DNA from: Effrenium voratum
Lineage: Eukaryota; Sar; Dinophyceae; Suessiales; Symbiodiniaceae
Direction: 5' to 3'
Length of the DNA: 64,000 nucleotides
Assembly: GCA_963377175.1 (NCBI GenBank)
Contig: CAUJNA010001835.1
Coordinates: 500,001-564,000, forward strand
Shown here: in pieces, positions 1 through 10,274 of the stretch
Layout: each line of letters opens with the position of its first letter
Numbering within the stretch: position 1 is the first letter of the stretch
Notes under the pieces: generated by a model
What the model saw: only the letters and a program-made list of their open reading frames with translations
Told to the model about the DNA's origin: nothing
The model's database searches: none
Translations under genes and position numbers: made by a program

Positions 1-127
1 TTGAGTCTTTTTGCTGAGGCTACCTTTGTTTTGCGGGTTTAAGGTGCAAACCACCAGGAACACCGAAATCCATGTTGGACGCCCCCGGAAGGGGGAAGAA
101 AAAAAACGAAGCCGCGAAGCAAACAAC

Positions 128-194
128 GCGCGCCTAAGGTCTCCTGGGCCGCCTCGTCGCATTCCACCCGCTCGCCGTATTTGGAGACCCAGGT
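128..194 (-). CDS. Possible internal exon, unknown protein
   Basis: Minus-strand reading of 22 codons plus one base, between an AAG acceptor and a GTTGTTTGC donor. The peptide runs TWVSKYGERVECDEAAQE and is charged and soluble-looking. In-frame stops lie just upstream of the acceptor, which fits an exon edge. The same GTTGTTTG-type donor is used at 37460 and, similarly, at 8185. I do not recognise the family. It is isolated from the next exon by about 4.3 kb. Confidence 0.4.
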
Positions 195-256
195 CTTGCG
201 GTCGGATCAACAAATCGAGCGCAGGGCCCAAGGCTTGGAGGCTAACTGTCTGAAAA

Positions 257-366
257 GGGGGCTGGGGCCGAGGGAGGGAGGGGAGGGAGCCCTAAACAAC
301 CCCCTAGTAAGCCCTCAATAAGGCTTTTAGGGCTCCCTCCCCCTCCCCTCCCTCAGCCCCAGCCCC
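257..366. repeat. Long near-perfect hairpin (inverted repeat, arms about 39 bases)
   Basis: The left arm (257-295) is purine-rich: GGGGCTGGGGCCGAGGGAGG and on to AGCCCTAAA. The right arm (326-366) is its near-exact reverse complement, TTTAGGGCTCCC to CAGCCCCAGCCCC. The loop is about 30 bases. The arms would fold into a very stable GC-rich stem. It could be a small terminal-inverted-repeat element or a foldback repeat; no coding function is seen. Confidence 0.8.
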
Positions 367-3300
367 GAAGATGACGTGCCCCAAGCATCGCTCACGGAGC
401 CTCAAAAAGGGAATTCCATTTTCAGGTCCAAAACTTTATGGAGGTGCCAACCCCTTGAATGGAGGGTTCAGTGATGCTTCGGGTGGATACTCAGAGCATA
501 GGCTAGAAACGGATCCCCCCCTTCAGATGCGATGTTTTCTGTGCTTTCGGTTTTCGTTTAGAACATCCCCAAAATACAGGGGTCACTGGATTGTCGATTC
601 AGAAGTTGATCAATTTATTGGTTTTAATGGAAAATGCCGCTTTTGGAGGTTCCAGAAAGGGAAATGGAGGAAAACCTCCATTGATAGGACCCTAAGCATA
701 GGGATCCTTAGAATAGACTAGTTTTCCTGGCAAATCGCGCATAAAACCAATCTAAACCAAGGCCATCTTCTAACCAAACTAATCTAAAACGACACCTATG
801 ACCCTACCCCTTTGGATGCGGTTTTGCAGCTGATAGGATTGTTTAGTGGACCACCAATCGGACTTCGGTTTTCCAGTGGTTTCCCTTTAACACCACAAAC
901 AAATTGTCCAACTCAGAAATACATACTTAACAAACCACAAAAAAGGAGTCCAACTCAACACAAAGACACACGCCGAACGCTGTCACCTTCTGGAAAGTAC
1001 AGGAAGCCGCATAAGGAAACTCACTTGGAACAGTGACAAAATGGAGGATTCCCATGACATGATCAGAAAAAAAACAATTTACTCGAGTCCCGCACAAGGA
1101 GTGATAGATGCCCTTGGAACCAACAAACACACAAATCATTCAGCAAATGGAGGAGCGCAAGTAGGCCTTGAACCCAGCTTTCCTTTCCTCGGTTGACATG
1201 GTTTGGCAGCTTACTTGACTGCGACACACACTTGGTAGTTGCTAGCATGGTCAGTCGGACCCGCAGTGACATTTGTACTCCTTGCAGCCGGCTTTCCTTC
1301 AACCGGATTCCGATCCGGGCCATGAGGCCGCAACTCGGAGAGTCACAGAGAGAGGTCCGAGGTCCATGGGATTTTTCCCAGGAAAAGACTCGCCACAATT
1401 TACATGTTGAAAGCCAAAGAGTCGCAAATCAGAGTCTTACCATGGGATTTCCCCCGAAAAACCATTTTGCCAGGTAAGATGTTTCTTTGCTCAGGGACCT
1501 AGTGACCCAAGTAGTAAAACTGGCACCATTCCCTTGTGGCTGTGTCGTTGTTTGGTACCCCACATCAAACGGAAAATCCTTTTTTTGGGGGTTCCCCCAA
1601 ACAAAACACCCATGTGGGCAGGGGATGGCTAAACGCCGTCTCTTTATTTGACTGGGGTCATTGAGGGAGGGTCGAAAAAAGGTGTGGCACATAACCCATC
1701 CGTCGCCTCTATTTGCTGAAGTCCCGCGGACAAGAATTGAGAAATCTATGTCCAGATTCCCTTTGAAACCAAGAGGTGAAAATAAACGCCACTTTTCGGA
1801 AGCTGTCCTCGTCAACAGTGCCCTCGGCAATGTTGCAGAGCCACGTGGCCACATCCTCCGGGGTTCTTCATCCAGGACTCACCCCAAAAAGGACCTGGAA
1901 ATATAACAAAAATATGTATGAATTCACTCACAGAAACCTCCCCAAGTCTTTTTTCTTAGTTGCCCAGAGGACCTGGACATGAAGGGTGATCAGCTTTCGG
2001 GACCTTGAATATAGATGGACAAAAAAGGTTGAACCAAAAAGGTCAACAGGTCGAATCGCTTTGGACATCCGAGTTAATCTTCAGCTGAACATTAACCTTG
2101 GGGTAACCGCCCCCACAAAACACAGAATCCCCAGAAGCAATCGCTCGGTGCGGTGCACCGAAGCCATCTTGGCTTCCTGCAAAAAAAACTCTCCAGCCGA
2201 GCGACGGAGGACTTGTCTTTGAAGTAGCCCCACATTTTCTGGATCAGCGTCTTGGGGTCCTCCGTCACAGCTGTGTGACACAACTCGGACACGTCCTGGC
2301 CGCTGGCCGAATCCAAGCGGATTCGGTAGCCGAGGCTCTCAAGGTTGGCTTGAAGGAAAGCCAAGAGGAAAGACACCAACTTTTGGGGTGCCCCTATTTG
2401 ACACGCAAGCATGTCCAAGGGAATCCGCCCCCCTGGCAAAAAAAAACAAAACATAATAATAACCGCTTGCAGGCTTCAGAAATGCCAAGCTGAAACGGGC
2501 CACGTCGATGAAGTCTGGCAATCATGCCATGGGCAAAACTTCGGTGGGGCATGGTCCTGGTTCCCTTGCACGCCATCTGAGCCCAAAAATGGTACATGCG
2601 AGCGGGTTAATTCCGAGCAGATCTGAACCAGGTGCTCCCCAAAGGTACAAAATGTGGAAGGTGCGGGGGGATTGAAACGCAAAGACTTAGAATTGAATCT
2701 TCCAAAGGGTCTGCAATCTCAGGATCCTATATAATAAGAATGGGTGTCTTTGTTTGAGTCGGTGCCCTTCTTGGGTTGAAACAAAATAACACATAAAGGG
2801 TGCCATAGGTTCCCTTACACACATAGTGCCTCCAAATCTTTGGGTGTTCAAGGGGGTATAGGTCTTACTTTTTGGGAATATATGGTCCAAAGCAAGACTC
2901 CACCTTCCTCTTGGCCATTTGGGATCTGTTGCCTACTTTTTGGCAACATGTGCATGTTCAGCAAAAGCAAGAGATGGCTAAGCTTTTTTGCACTGGGGAC
3001 GAGGTGTGGACCCCTGACGGCTTCAAGAGGGCTGATAAGTCAAGGTGTCAAGTGTCCCACCCCCAGCAGGGCGTGGCTCACTTTTTGCGGGGTACCCGTT
3101 TTGGGGGTGGTTTTGAAGCGGGCAAACCCGACTTTCGCTGATGTCAACGGAGGCGGCTGTGCATGATCAAAACGTGCTTTTCACCACAATTTTGCTGTTC
3201 TTTCTTGCAAAGGCCCTATGGCAAAAAAAGTAACGATTTGCAAAACTTGCTGGTTTGCAGCAGGGAATCAGAGATAATCAGGAAGAACCGGAAAGGGATT

Positions 3301-3595
3301 CCCTAGGAATTCACCGGGTCATTCCAACTCACTCCCTAACAAACCAGCGACAAGTGCCCTTGGACTTATTGGTACCTATCGATTGGGAAGCTGTTAAACC
3401 GTTTGGCATCCCTAGGAAACCACCGGTTGGACGGTTCAGTTTGAGGTTCCAACCGAAAAATTCCCCAATCGAGCCAAGGAAAGCCATTCGGTCGCCCCCG
3501 GCCTTCGAGAAATTGAGGACCACGCTGTTGTTGCTGCTGTTGCCATTGCAGCGCTCCTGCCAAAACTTATGCAAAACTCATCCCAACTAATCCAA

Positions 3596-3662
3596 CCCTA
3601 AGCATCATTGGACCCTCCATTGAAGGGGTTAGGACCTCCATTGGAAGATGTTGGACCTGAAA
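3596..3662. repeat. Family A repeat element (one terminal copy)
   Basis: Starts with CCCTAAGCATC and continues with the family core: GACCCTCCATTGAAGGGG followed by GGACCTCCATTGGAAG and TTGGACCTGAAA. The same blocks recur in the same order at 10201, 18520, 26815, 43920 and 59184. The right end is not clear, so this may be truncated. Confidence 0.6.
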
Positions 3663-4284
3663 CGTGCCTACCAGGTGATTTTGTCTTTGAAAGTGCTCAA
3701 ACTGACTATGCTCAAGAAGAATGTAACTGGTCTTCTTGCTCACTGCAGCGCGGGGATTCCACCTTCCCCAATTGGGATTCAATTGTTTTTTTCTGCCAGA
3801 GGTTTGGGTCAAAGGCAACATGTACCAAAAAAAAGAAAGGCCGGCATTTACTTCCTGACTCTTCTGGTACTTTCACCCCTTATGGCCGACATATAAAAAT
3901 CCCCCACCTAGAAGGGTGGCCTCATGGACCGTTGGGGACACAAGAAGAAACCGAAGACAAAAACACCACTGGAGATCTCCGAGACATCCTCAAAATGCTT
4001 TGCCACTTGAATGGACCCAGGTATGCCGGTTTGTCTTTGAGGGCAACCCCTTTCCGGGCTAGCCAGAAAGCCAACAGGAAAGCCACCTTCTTGGGCTCCG
4101 CCTGTTTTGACATATACCCATGTGGTTGTGGCCCATATGGTCTTGGAAGATAACCCTTTGATGCCCACGGCTACCTCACTTCAAAGGTGATCTCATTCGT
4201 ATCACAGAAACAAACAATCTCGCATCTCTGACAATGCCGATTCATATCGGGATCGAGCTGTGCTTTTCTTCTGAAATCAGGGGA

Positions 4285-4553
4285 GTCACAATCAAAACCC
4301 GGCTAATCGGAGGGTAGCAATGGACACTCCCAACCATACATGGGTGCGCATTTCCGCCTTGTCAATTCCTGAAGCATGGTTCTGGATTCACCATTTCATT
4401 GCTGGGTTTGCGGTTACATTCGGACCATACGCGTATGTTGATCCAAGAGGATTGCAACTGTCCCAGTTGCAGAAAAGGGTACATAATAACCTATATGTAG
4501 AAACCGCTTTCAGAGGCGGCTTCTTTTTCTTGCCAGCTTTACATAGCTTCACC
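4285..4553 (+). repeat. Left arm of a diverged long inverted repeat
   Basis: About 270 bases that match, as reverse complement with substitutions and small gaps, the segment 5466-5735. Shared landmarks include CAATCAAAA..CCGG, GGAGGGTAG, CATGGTTCTG, GTTGATCCAAGAGG, TTTCAGAGGCGG and GCTTTACATAGC. Its inner end is exactly the predicted donor site of the exon at 4553-4694. It reads as a dispersed repeat present twice in opposite orientation. Confidence 0.65.
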
Positions 4554-4694
4554 CTTGTTTCGTAGCGATCGGTGTTGAGTGTGACTCAGAAACCACTCAG
4601 CGGCCTGGGTGCCTTTGTACAAGAGCTCGATGGTCTGATTGATGCGCTGCTGCGCCAAGTCCTCGGCCCCGCTGCCATGGCTTTGTCGAAGGTT
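4553..4694 (-). CDS. Internal exon, unknown protein
   Basis: Reads 47 codons plus one base from a CAG acceptor to a GTGAAG donor. The peptide opens NLRQSHGSGAEDLAQQ and later has ELLYKGTQAAEWFL. By hand count about four fifths of codons end in G or C, against about two thirds in the next best frame. It is hydrophilic and helix-prone; the family is not recognised. The intron that follows begins with the repeat arm 4285-4553, so the repeat supplies the 5' splice site. Its phase does not join directly to the exon at 5150-5220, so an exon between them is missing or one edge is wrong. Confidence 0.6.
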
Positions 4695-5149
4695 CTGACC
4701 TGTCTGCCTTTACCTGAATCAACACATGGTCGTATAAGTACCTAAAAGGGGGGCATGGAAATCCTCATGATTGAATCCGGTCAAAAGGAGACTCCGGCAA
4801 TTAGACCTTTGGCAGGTTTATGGCGCAAAAGCCATGTCCTCTGGGCCGATTTGCGCAAAGACCAGCCATCGTAGGAGGTGACATAACTACACCCTGTTTT
4901 CCGGATACTTTTGGGGTTGGCCCCACAAATAAAACAAACAACGCGAACTTGAGGATTCGGATCGCTCTCTGACTTTCAGAGGGTCTCTAAGAGGTTGAGG
5001 CAACAAAGACCTAGGTTTGCTCACACAGGACCCCCCAAACCCTTTGTGGCTCCCCTTTTCCGCACCCGAGCTATGGTGCCCTCCAAACGCCACTAGCTAT
5101 GAGGCCCAAGACCTTCCAATCGAGGGTCCTTTCTGATGCTTCGGGCAAC

Positions 5150-5220
5150 AGCCCTAAATTCTGTGGGGGTCTGCTCCGCTGCTCTGGGCGATGTTCTTCG
5201 GGCTCCGGAAAAAGAATCAC
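5150..5220 (-). CDS. Possible internal exon, unknown protein
   Basis: Starts in phase 0 after a CCCAG acceptor with VILFPEPEEHRPEQRS and ends two bases into a codon at a GTTGCCC donor. The peptide is Pro/Glu/Arg-rich and probably disordered. The phase joins correctly to the exon at 6289-6423, which also ends in phase 0. Third-position bias is only moderate and the neighbourhood resembles family A repeat ends (GATGCTTCGGG just below 5150), so this one is tentative. Confidence 0.35.
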
Positions 5221-5465
5221 CTGGGCGTTTGTTCGTACAATCACAAGGGTACCGAGCCTGAAAACCCACCTACATATACTTCCATCTGCCTGGTGCCGCT
5301 GAAACTCTGATAATACAAGTGCTGCAATGATTCGTATAAGTCATGGACATAAGATTGACATATGTGTATATTTGTTCAGGCCATTATATTATACCAGTCA
5401 TGACCTTCCCCTTAACACCAATAAAAGATATCACGTGTCCACTACCCCCAAACCTTAACCAGCAC

Positions 5466-5735
5466 GGCTATGTAAAGCCAACAAGAAAAACAAACCGCCT
5501 CTGAAAGGGGTTTCCACTCACATCAAACCGTCTACATGCATGTTATGTAACATGTTTTACCCACAGTTGCAACCCTCTTGGATCAACATGCGCTTTTGGC
5601 AGAAATGGAAGCACGTGAATCATAATCAAAACCCGTTATCAAAAATGGTCTACGCAGAACCATGTAAAGAATTGAAAAGGTGGCCGCTCCCATTTATGGC
5701 TGGGACTGTCCCATACTACCCTCCAAGTGCCCGGC
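5466..5735 (-). repeat. Right arm of a diverged long inverted repeat
   Basis: Reverse-complement partner of 4285-4553. The two arms are separated by about 910 bases that contain two predicted exons, so they are better read as two copies of a dispersed repeat than as the ends of one transposon. Confidence 0.65.
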
Positions 5736-6288
5736 TTTTGATTGTAACTCATATGAGCTGTCGAAATCTGCGAGTTTCCAGGCACATCGGCCAATGCGTG
5801 AGAGCCCTTTTGGAAAGGCAGTCAGGAAAATCAGAGAGCAGGCTACGTTTCAGGCTTCGAGGGTTCCTGTATGAACACTGCAACATGGTGCTTTCATGGC
5901 GGGAATTCCAACCAAGGAGCCTTGTTCATGCATTCCTACCCCAGGCACAAAGGAAAACCAAAAAGGAAAACCCACCAAATTGAGGGGGAGGAAATTCCGA
6001 TTTCTAAAAATGGCACAGCTTTGTCTTCTGCAAGGTGTCTGTTTCAAAGACAGCCTTGATCACAGCTCGCCTTAGCCAGCTCGCCAGAAAACAAGGGTGT
6101 CATTTTTGAGGGTGCCCCCTTTTTTTGCGGTTTGAAAAGGCAACCGTGAAACAACTTGCTGGTTGTCAGCAGAAGATGAGGACATGAATCCTACCAACCA
6201 TCCCCTATGGTTTCCTTTAAGGGAATCAGGTTCATTTGCAAGACCCTGGGTCATTCCCCACTGAGCACCAAGAAACCTCCAGCCATAC

Positions 6289-6423
6289 CTTCGCCCGAGC
6301 TTCCGTTTGCGGCGCGTGTCTCGGCGGAGCGGGCACTGGTGATGTCGCATCCGGCTCCTCGGCCCTGAGGGTCGACGGCGCCTGCGAGAGAGCGGATCCC
6401 AGGGACACATTCTTCGCAGAATG
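6289..6423 (-). CDS. Internal exon, Ala/Pro-rich segment
   Basis: Exactly 45 codons, phase 0 at both ends, from a CCCAG acceptor to a GTATGG donor. It begins HSAKNVSLGSALSQAP and contains EEPDATSPVPAPPRHAP, a proline- and alanine-rich linker likely to be disordered. Other frames of the same strand are also open but less biased toward G/C third positions. It joins in phase with the exons at 7389-7483 and 5150-5220. Function unknown. Confidence 0.6.
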
Positions 6424-6966
6424 CTGGGCGAATAATATTTCACCAACCTGAAATAAGGTCCTTGGGGGGGCTATTCCCCACAGAAGCTATTCCCCACATA
6501 AACCACAATTTGGGCTGAGGTCGTGTGAGGTCGTTATAACTCACCCAGATGCATTGACAAGTCACTTCCCGAGTTGGCCAAAAGGCTTGCAAGACATATC
6601 TCAGTCTGAGCCCAACATGTCACTGGACCCATCTTCTGGACTGAGCCCAATGTACAGGTTGCGAAAGGGGTAACGCCAGAGCCGCCAGAAGACAGAATTC
6701 CTGCAAAAAGGCGACTGGTTGCTGGGTTGTTCGATATGGGTAGTCCCTATGATCGATAGTGGGGCAGCGATGGAAACCACTCCCATATGGCATAAGAATT
6801 CCAAATTGATTTTGAACCCAGTTTCTCGTTGGACAGTACACGTGGAACATCACCCGAAGTCAGTGATGCCAACATGCGAATGACATTCCCACAACATGAC
6901 TTAGGGGATTCCCTTGGTACAGAAAGTGGCTGTAAACCTGTACACCTGTACGTCAGACTCGCTCTA

Positions 6967-7067
6967 ATTGGTGGTTTGGAGCCCGGCGGGTTGGTGGTTA
7001 GGTGGTTCCTCATTGACCCTTTGCAAGAACCAGACTTCAAATCCCAATCCACATCCCAACCACCAAT
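6967..7067. repeat. tRNA-like repeat (family F)
   Basis: Outer inverted ends ATTGGTGGTTT and AACCACCAAT enclose GGTTGGTGGTTAGGTGG, which resembles a polymerase III A box, and ACTTCAAATCCC, which resembles a B box. The same layout recurs near 7894, 29010, 42221 and 57721. Likely a tRNA-derived short interspersed element; the fold is too imperfect for a working tRNA. Confidence 0.45.
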
Positions 7068-7388
7068 GGGGCTCTTATTTGTTAATTATTTGGCTAAACC
7101 CGAGTAACGGCCGGCTGCTTGCGCTGCTGGCGCTGCTTTCCTGCATCAATGATTGCAATTCCCTGACTGAATCAAAAGAAGAGTTCAACATGAGTCATGG
7201 TCGAAACTACTTGTTTGCTCAAAGGGCACGTGCGATTGTGTTCCAAGAGCACATGGGCTCCCCGCCCTATGTCGCTCCCAAAAGCACCATAGACAGGATA
7301 ATCTTGAGATGTTGCAACCACATGATTGTCGACTTTCTGTTTTTTCTGGGCCATCGTGGCAAGTATTCCGAGGACATGTCGACCAAAC

Positions 7389-7483
7389 CTGACAAAGCGC
7401 CTGCTGCAAATTGTGGATCAGCTTCATGGTCTCGTCTGCGTATGGTGTCTCCTGTCGAGTGGCTGGGCACCCGTGTGCTGGGG
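7389..7483 (-). CDS. Internal exon, unknown protein
   Basis: Two bases plus 31 codons from a TTCCCGCAG acceptor with a pyrimidine-containing tract to a CAG|GTTTGG donor. It reads PAHGCPATRQETPYADETMK then LIHNLQQALCQ, ending in a short amphipathic helix. About two thirds of codons end in G or C, against under half in the competing frame. It ends in phase 0 and joins the exon at 6289-6423 across an intron of about 965 bases. Family not recognised. Confidence 0.55.
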
Positions 7484-7893
7484 CTGCGGGAAAAGCAAAC
7501 ACGGGACGCATGTGTATGGAACATCACATGTTGTTACTCAGCCCTTGTAGTCAACTTGTAGTAGCTTCCCAAACAACTGCCCCACATTCAAAACAGGGTG
7601 TTGCGTGTTTTGGTCTGCTGAAGCATGCTTTAGAACGGTCAACTCAGTCTGTTCAGGGATCCTTCGAGAAAGCCTTCAAACACCAAGCAGCTGGTTGAAA
7701 AGAACTATGATCGCACAGAATTGGGGAAGAACCCCAACTAGGGATCCCTGTTTTAGGACACCAACATGGGCATGCTCAAGAGCTTGCTTTTCAGGGTACA
7801 CTAAACACAAGGTGTTCAGATTATGTGTCGTGTTTAGTCAATCCTACAATATATACAATATCTCATTAGCAGCTTCCCCTGAATTGCTGGTTT

Positions 7894-7971
7894 GGCTTGG
7901 TGGTTTGCAGGTTAGGGGCCGGTTTCCCATTTTCATCTGCAAGAACCAGTGGTTCAAATCCAATCCAAGCC
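7894..7971 (+). repeat. tRNA-like repeat (family F)
   Basis: A 78-base unit closed by the 7-base pair GGCTTGG / CCAAGCC like an acceptor stem. TGGTTTGCAGGTTAGGGG sits where an A box would be, and GGTTCAAATCC at 7951-7961 fits the B-box consensus. The middle does not form a clean anticodon arm. This is the most tRNA-like copy of the family; a SINE-type element is likelier than a gene. Confidence 0.5.
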
Positions 7972-8184
7972 GCGAATTTCCAAACCGCCATTTTCAGGGC
8001 AACCTGAGCCGCAAAGGATGCTGGGCTCTCTTCTTTATTTGTTAAAACCAAAAAAAGAAAGGTTGGTGAACCTCCCCAATTTGGAAGATCCAAACAAACA
8101 AAAGAGATCTGTCAACCCACTCCCCCCCCACCACCCTTTACCCACCACGCCCCCGCACGGAATCATGTGAACAAAAAAAACAAC

Positions 8185-8340
8185 GAAGCAGCGAACTCGG
8201 CGCTGGCTATCCGACGCCAAGGGTTGGTTTCATCGGTTTCGTCTTGGGATGTCTTGGGCCATCTCTCAATCGACGCCCCGATTTTGCGCCACAAATATGC
8301 TCCCAAATCGGCGACCACAGACTTTGCGTGTGGCTTCCGG
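8185..8340 (-). CDS. Internal exon, unknown protein
   Basis: One base plus 51 codons plus two bases. The acceptor is GTTGGCAG and the donor GTTGTTTTTT. The peptide begins RKPHAKSVVADLGAYLW and includes ERWPKTSQDETDETNPW. All three frames stay open for much of the length; this one was chosen by third-position bias and because it joins in phase to the exon at 9010-9055, giving a serine codon at the junction. Rich in Trp, Lys and Glu, globular-looking; no family recognised. Confidence 0.5.
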
Positions 8341-8469
8341 CTGCCAACCTGCAAAAGGTGGCCCTCGAAGCTTCGAACGGCCCCCCTTTTTCAGGCAAAG
8401 CCAAAGCCAATGAAGGTCCCTCAACCCACCTTGCATGGACTCTTGATGTTCTAGGGCCTTGAAAAACGC

Positions 8470-8489
8470 GCACACACACACACACACAC
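8470..8489. repeat. (CA)n microsatellite
   Basis: About ten CA units followed by a C- and G-rich tract at 8530-8540. Confidence 0.9.
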
Positions 8490-9009
8490 CCGCCCCTTTG
8501 GGCTGGAAAGGTTGGGTGGCGTCTTTTGGGGGGGGGGGTCCCGAATTTCGACAGTGTCCCTTCAACTTTTCTGTCCAATCCACATCTATAGGCAATGTGG
8601 CTGGCTGATGTTGAAGGGAAACTCTTCCCTAAAAAGTTGGGGTGGGTGAAATCCACCGGGCAACTGCAGGCAACTACATTGAACATGGAAGCTCACTTGG
8701 AACTTGCCCCACGACTCGTTGGCATTGGTTGCTGATGGATTTTCAAAGCGGTGCGGAAATGGTGGGCACCTCCAACCCAAAAGCCCCAATTGAGTATGAT
8801 AGCAACATGTTTTTTGCAGCCCTCCAAATACTAAAAATAAACAGAACTAACAGAAACAAAACTAAACACTTGCCAACAACAGCGGAGTTTAACCACAACA
8901 AAATCTTATGTTCCTGTGCCGGTGTTTTCAAATTGGCGACAAAGTGAGGGTTGCGAAGACCTTTTCCCAATTGTAATCCAGCTGAAGGCAGTATCTGGCA
9001 ACTTGACAC

Positions 9010-9055
9010 CTGTCGTTTTGGCGGGGACGCTCGGTCCTCCGGATCAGCCGCAAGC
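9010..9055 (-). CDS. Small internal exon
   Basis: 46 bases between a GTTCAG acceptor and a CAG|GTGTCA donor. Read with a two-base start it gives LRLIRRTERPRQND, a basic stretch in which 12 of 14 codons end in G or C. The alternative frame (LAADPEDRASPPKRQ) has about half. The basic frame also joins in phase to both neighbours, 9976-10039 upstream and 8185-8340 downstream, which is the main reason to accept it. Confidence 0.45.
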
Positions 9056-9975
9056 CTGAACAACATCAAACCGGATGCCAACGATGGATTCGCGAGTCAG
9101 ACATGGGCTCGTCTTTGGGGAATCGGACCCCATAAAAAAATGCAACGGTTCTCCTGGTGGTTTTCTTCGAACAAAACACCAAACATTGGGTATCCCCACC
9201 CCTCCAAAATAAAGACCCAAATACCCCTTCAACTCCCCCTGGGTTGCTATTTTTCTCCGCTCGAACGGAGGGCTTCTGCCCGAACTCGATCACCTTTTGG
9301 CAAATCGGGTGCAAAAACAAGCCGTGTCCAACGGAAGTGCACAAGGGGTGATTGAACAAGGCACTTCTAACAAAAGAAACATGTTGAATTGGTAGGGTTC
9401 TGGTCGATCCATCGGTGAACAAAAATGTTTAACCACAAGCGGTTTGACCCCTTACCGCTCCAAAAGACATATGATACCCGGTCCGGGAACCCATGACTAG
9501 AAACCTTAACATCCATGTTGAAAACAGTTCTCCAAATAGGAACAACCAATTCATGGACAACGTGGCGATATTCGAATGCTTGTAACTCAGCCCCTTTCGT
9601 CTTATTCCCAAAAGCGTTGGGCCAGCCTGAGGCCAGAAGAACTTAACATTTGGCTGGGCACCTGGAGAACAATATGTTAAGCCATGGTCATGGGGGCAAA
9701 CTGGTCGCAATTTTGCAACCTCCTGCAGATTCAACATGGAACACTTATTTTAGAACTCTTTTGGGGATTCGACGCCCATTTCGGATTCCACGTCAATCTC
9801 AAGGAGTCAACTCAACCAAAAACACCCACATGGGATTGTCTCAAGTTGCTGCAAAAAGGAGCTCGGTTACCCTTTGCTCTTCTAGTCAACCCACAAAAGG
9901 GGGGTACTGAGCCTCAACAGGTTTTCGGTTCATTTCACTACCTTAGGGGAACATGCACACCCGGAACTCTTTTAC

Positions 9976-10039
9976 GTCTCGTCTCCTGATCTTCGCCAGC
10001 AGAAGACGGTGCCGCTCCAAAAGACTTCCGGTCGCAGGC
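9976..10039 (-). CDS. Small internal exon
   Basis: 21 codons plus one base, phase 0 start after TTTCGAG, donor GTAAAAGAG. The peptide is ACDRKSFGAAPSSAGEDQET, hydrophilic. The single leftover base joins with the next exon (9010-9055) to make an arginine codon. First exon of a three-exon phase-consistent block; nothing upstream joins to it before 15.3 kb. Confidence 0.5.
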
Positions 10040-10200
10040 CTCGAAAGGGAAAACACACAAAGAACCCCAGCGTCGGAAAGGACTTGGTGCGATTGGCAGG
10101 GAATGGGGGGAATGCCTCTTCTTCACCATCCCTTCTGGTTTCCTTTAAGGGGACCGCTGGGTTCATTCCCGCATCCCCCACTGAGCACCAGCAAGAGGAG

Positions 10201-10274
10201 CCTCTGAAGGGAGAAAGGGACCTCCATTGGAAGTGTTTGGACCTCATTTCCAAGGGCGCCTTTGATGCTTGGGC
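10201..10274. repeat. Family A repeat element
   Basis: Contains GGGACCTCCATTGGAAG, TTTGGACCTCATTT and the end GATGCTTGGGCC, in the family order. The left end lacks a clear CCCTAAGCATC. Confidence 0.55.

Larger units (their letters stand above)
195..4552. other. Gene-poor stretch (intron or intergenic)
   Basis: No reading frame here combines splice-like edges with coding-like third positions. It holds the hairpin at 257-366, a family A repeat end (GATGCTTCGGG at 473-483), a family A element from 3596, and the left arm of a long inverted repeat from about 4285. The rest is unmatched mixed sequence rich in CAAAA and CCCC runs. Confidence 0.5.
4695..9975. other. Introns between left-part exons
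   Basis: Between the exons listed here lie introns of about 450 to 1070 bases. They carry the right arm of the long inverted repeat, tRNA-like copies at 6967 and 7894, a CA repeat at 8470 and short CCCC and AAAA runs. I saw no further exon I could support. Confidence 0.5.

Noticed and set aside
6967..7971. True tRNA genes
   Set aside because: The B-box-like motifs and closing stems are suggestive, but no copy forms a proper anticodon arm, and the same ends recur as a dispersed palindromic repeat.
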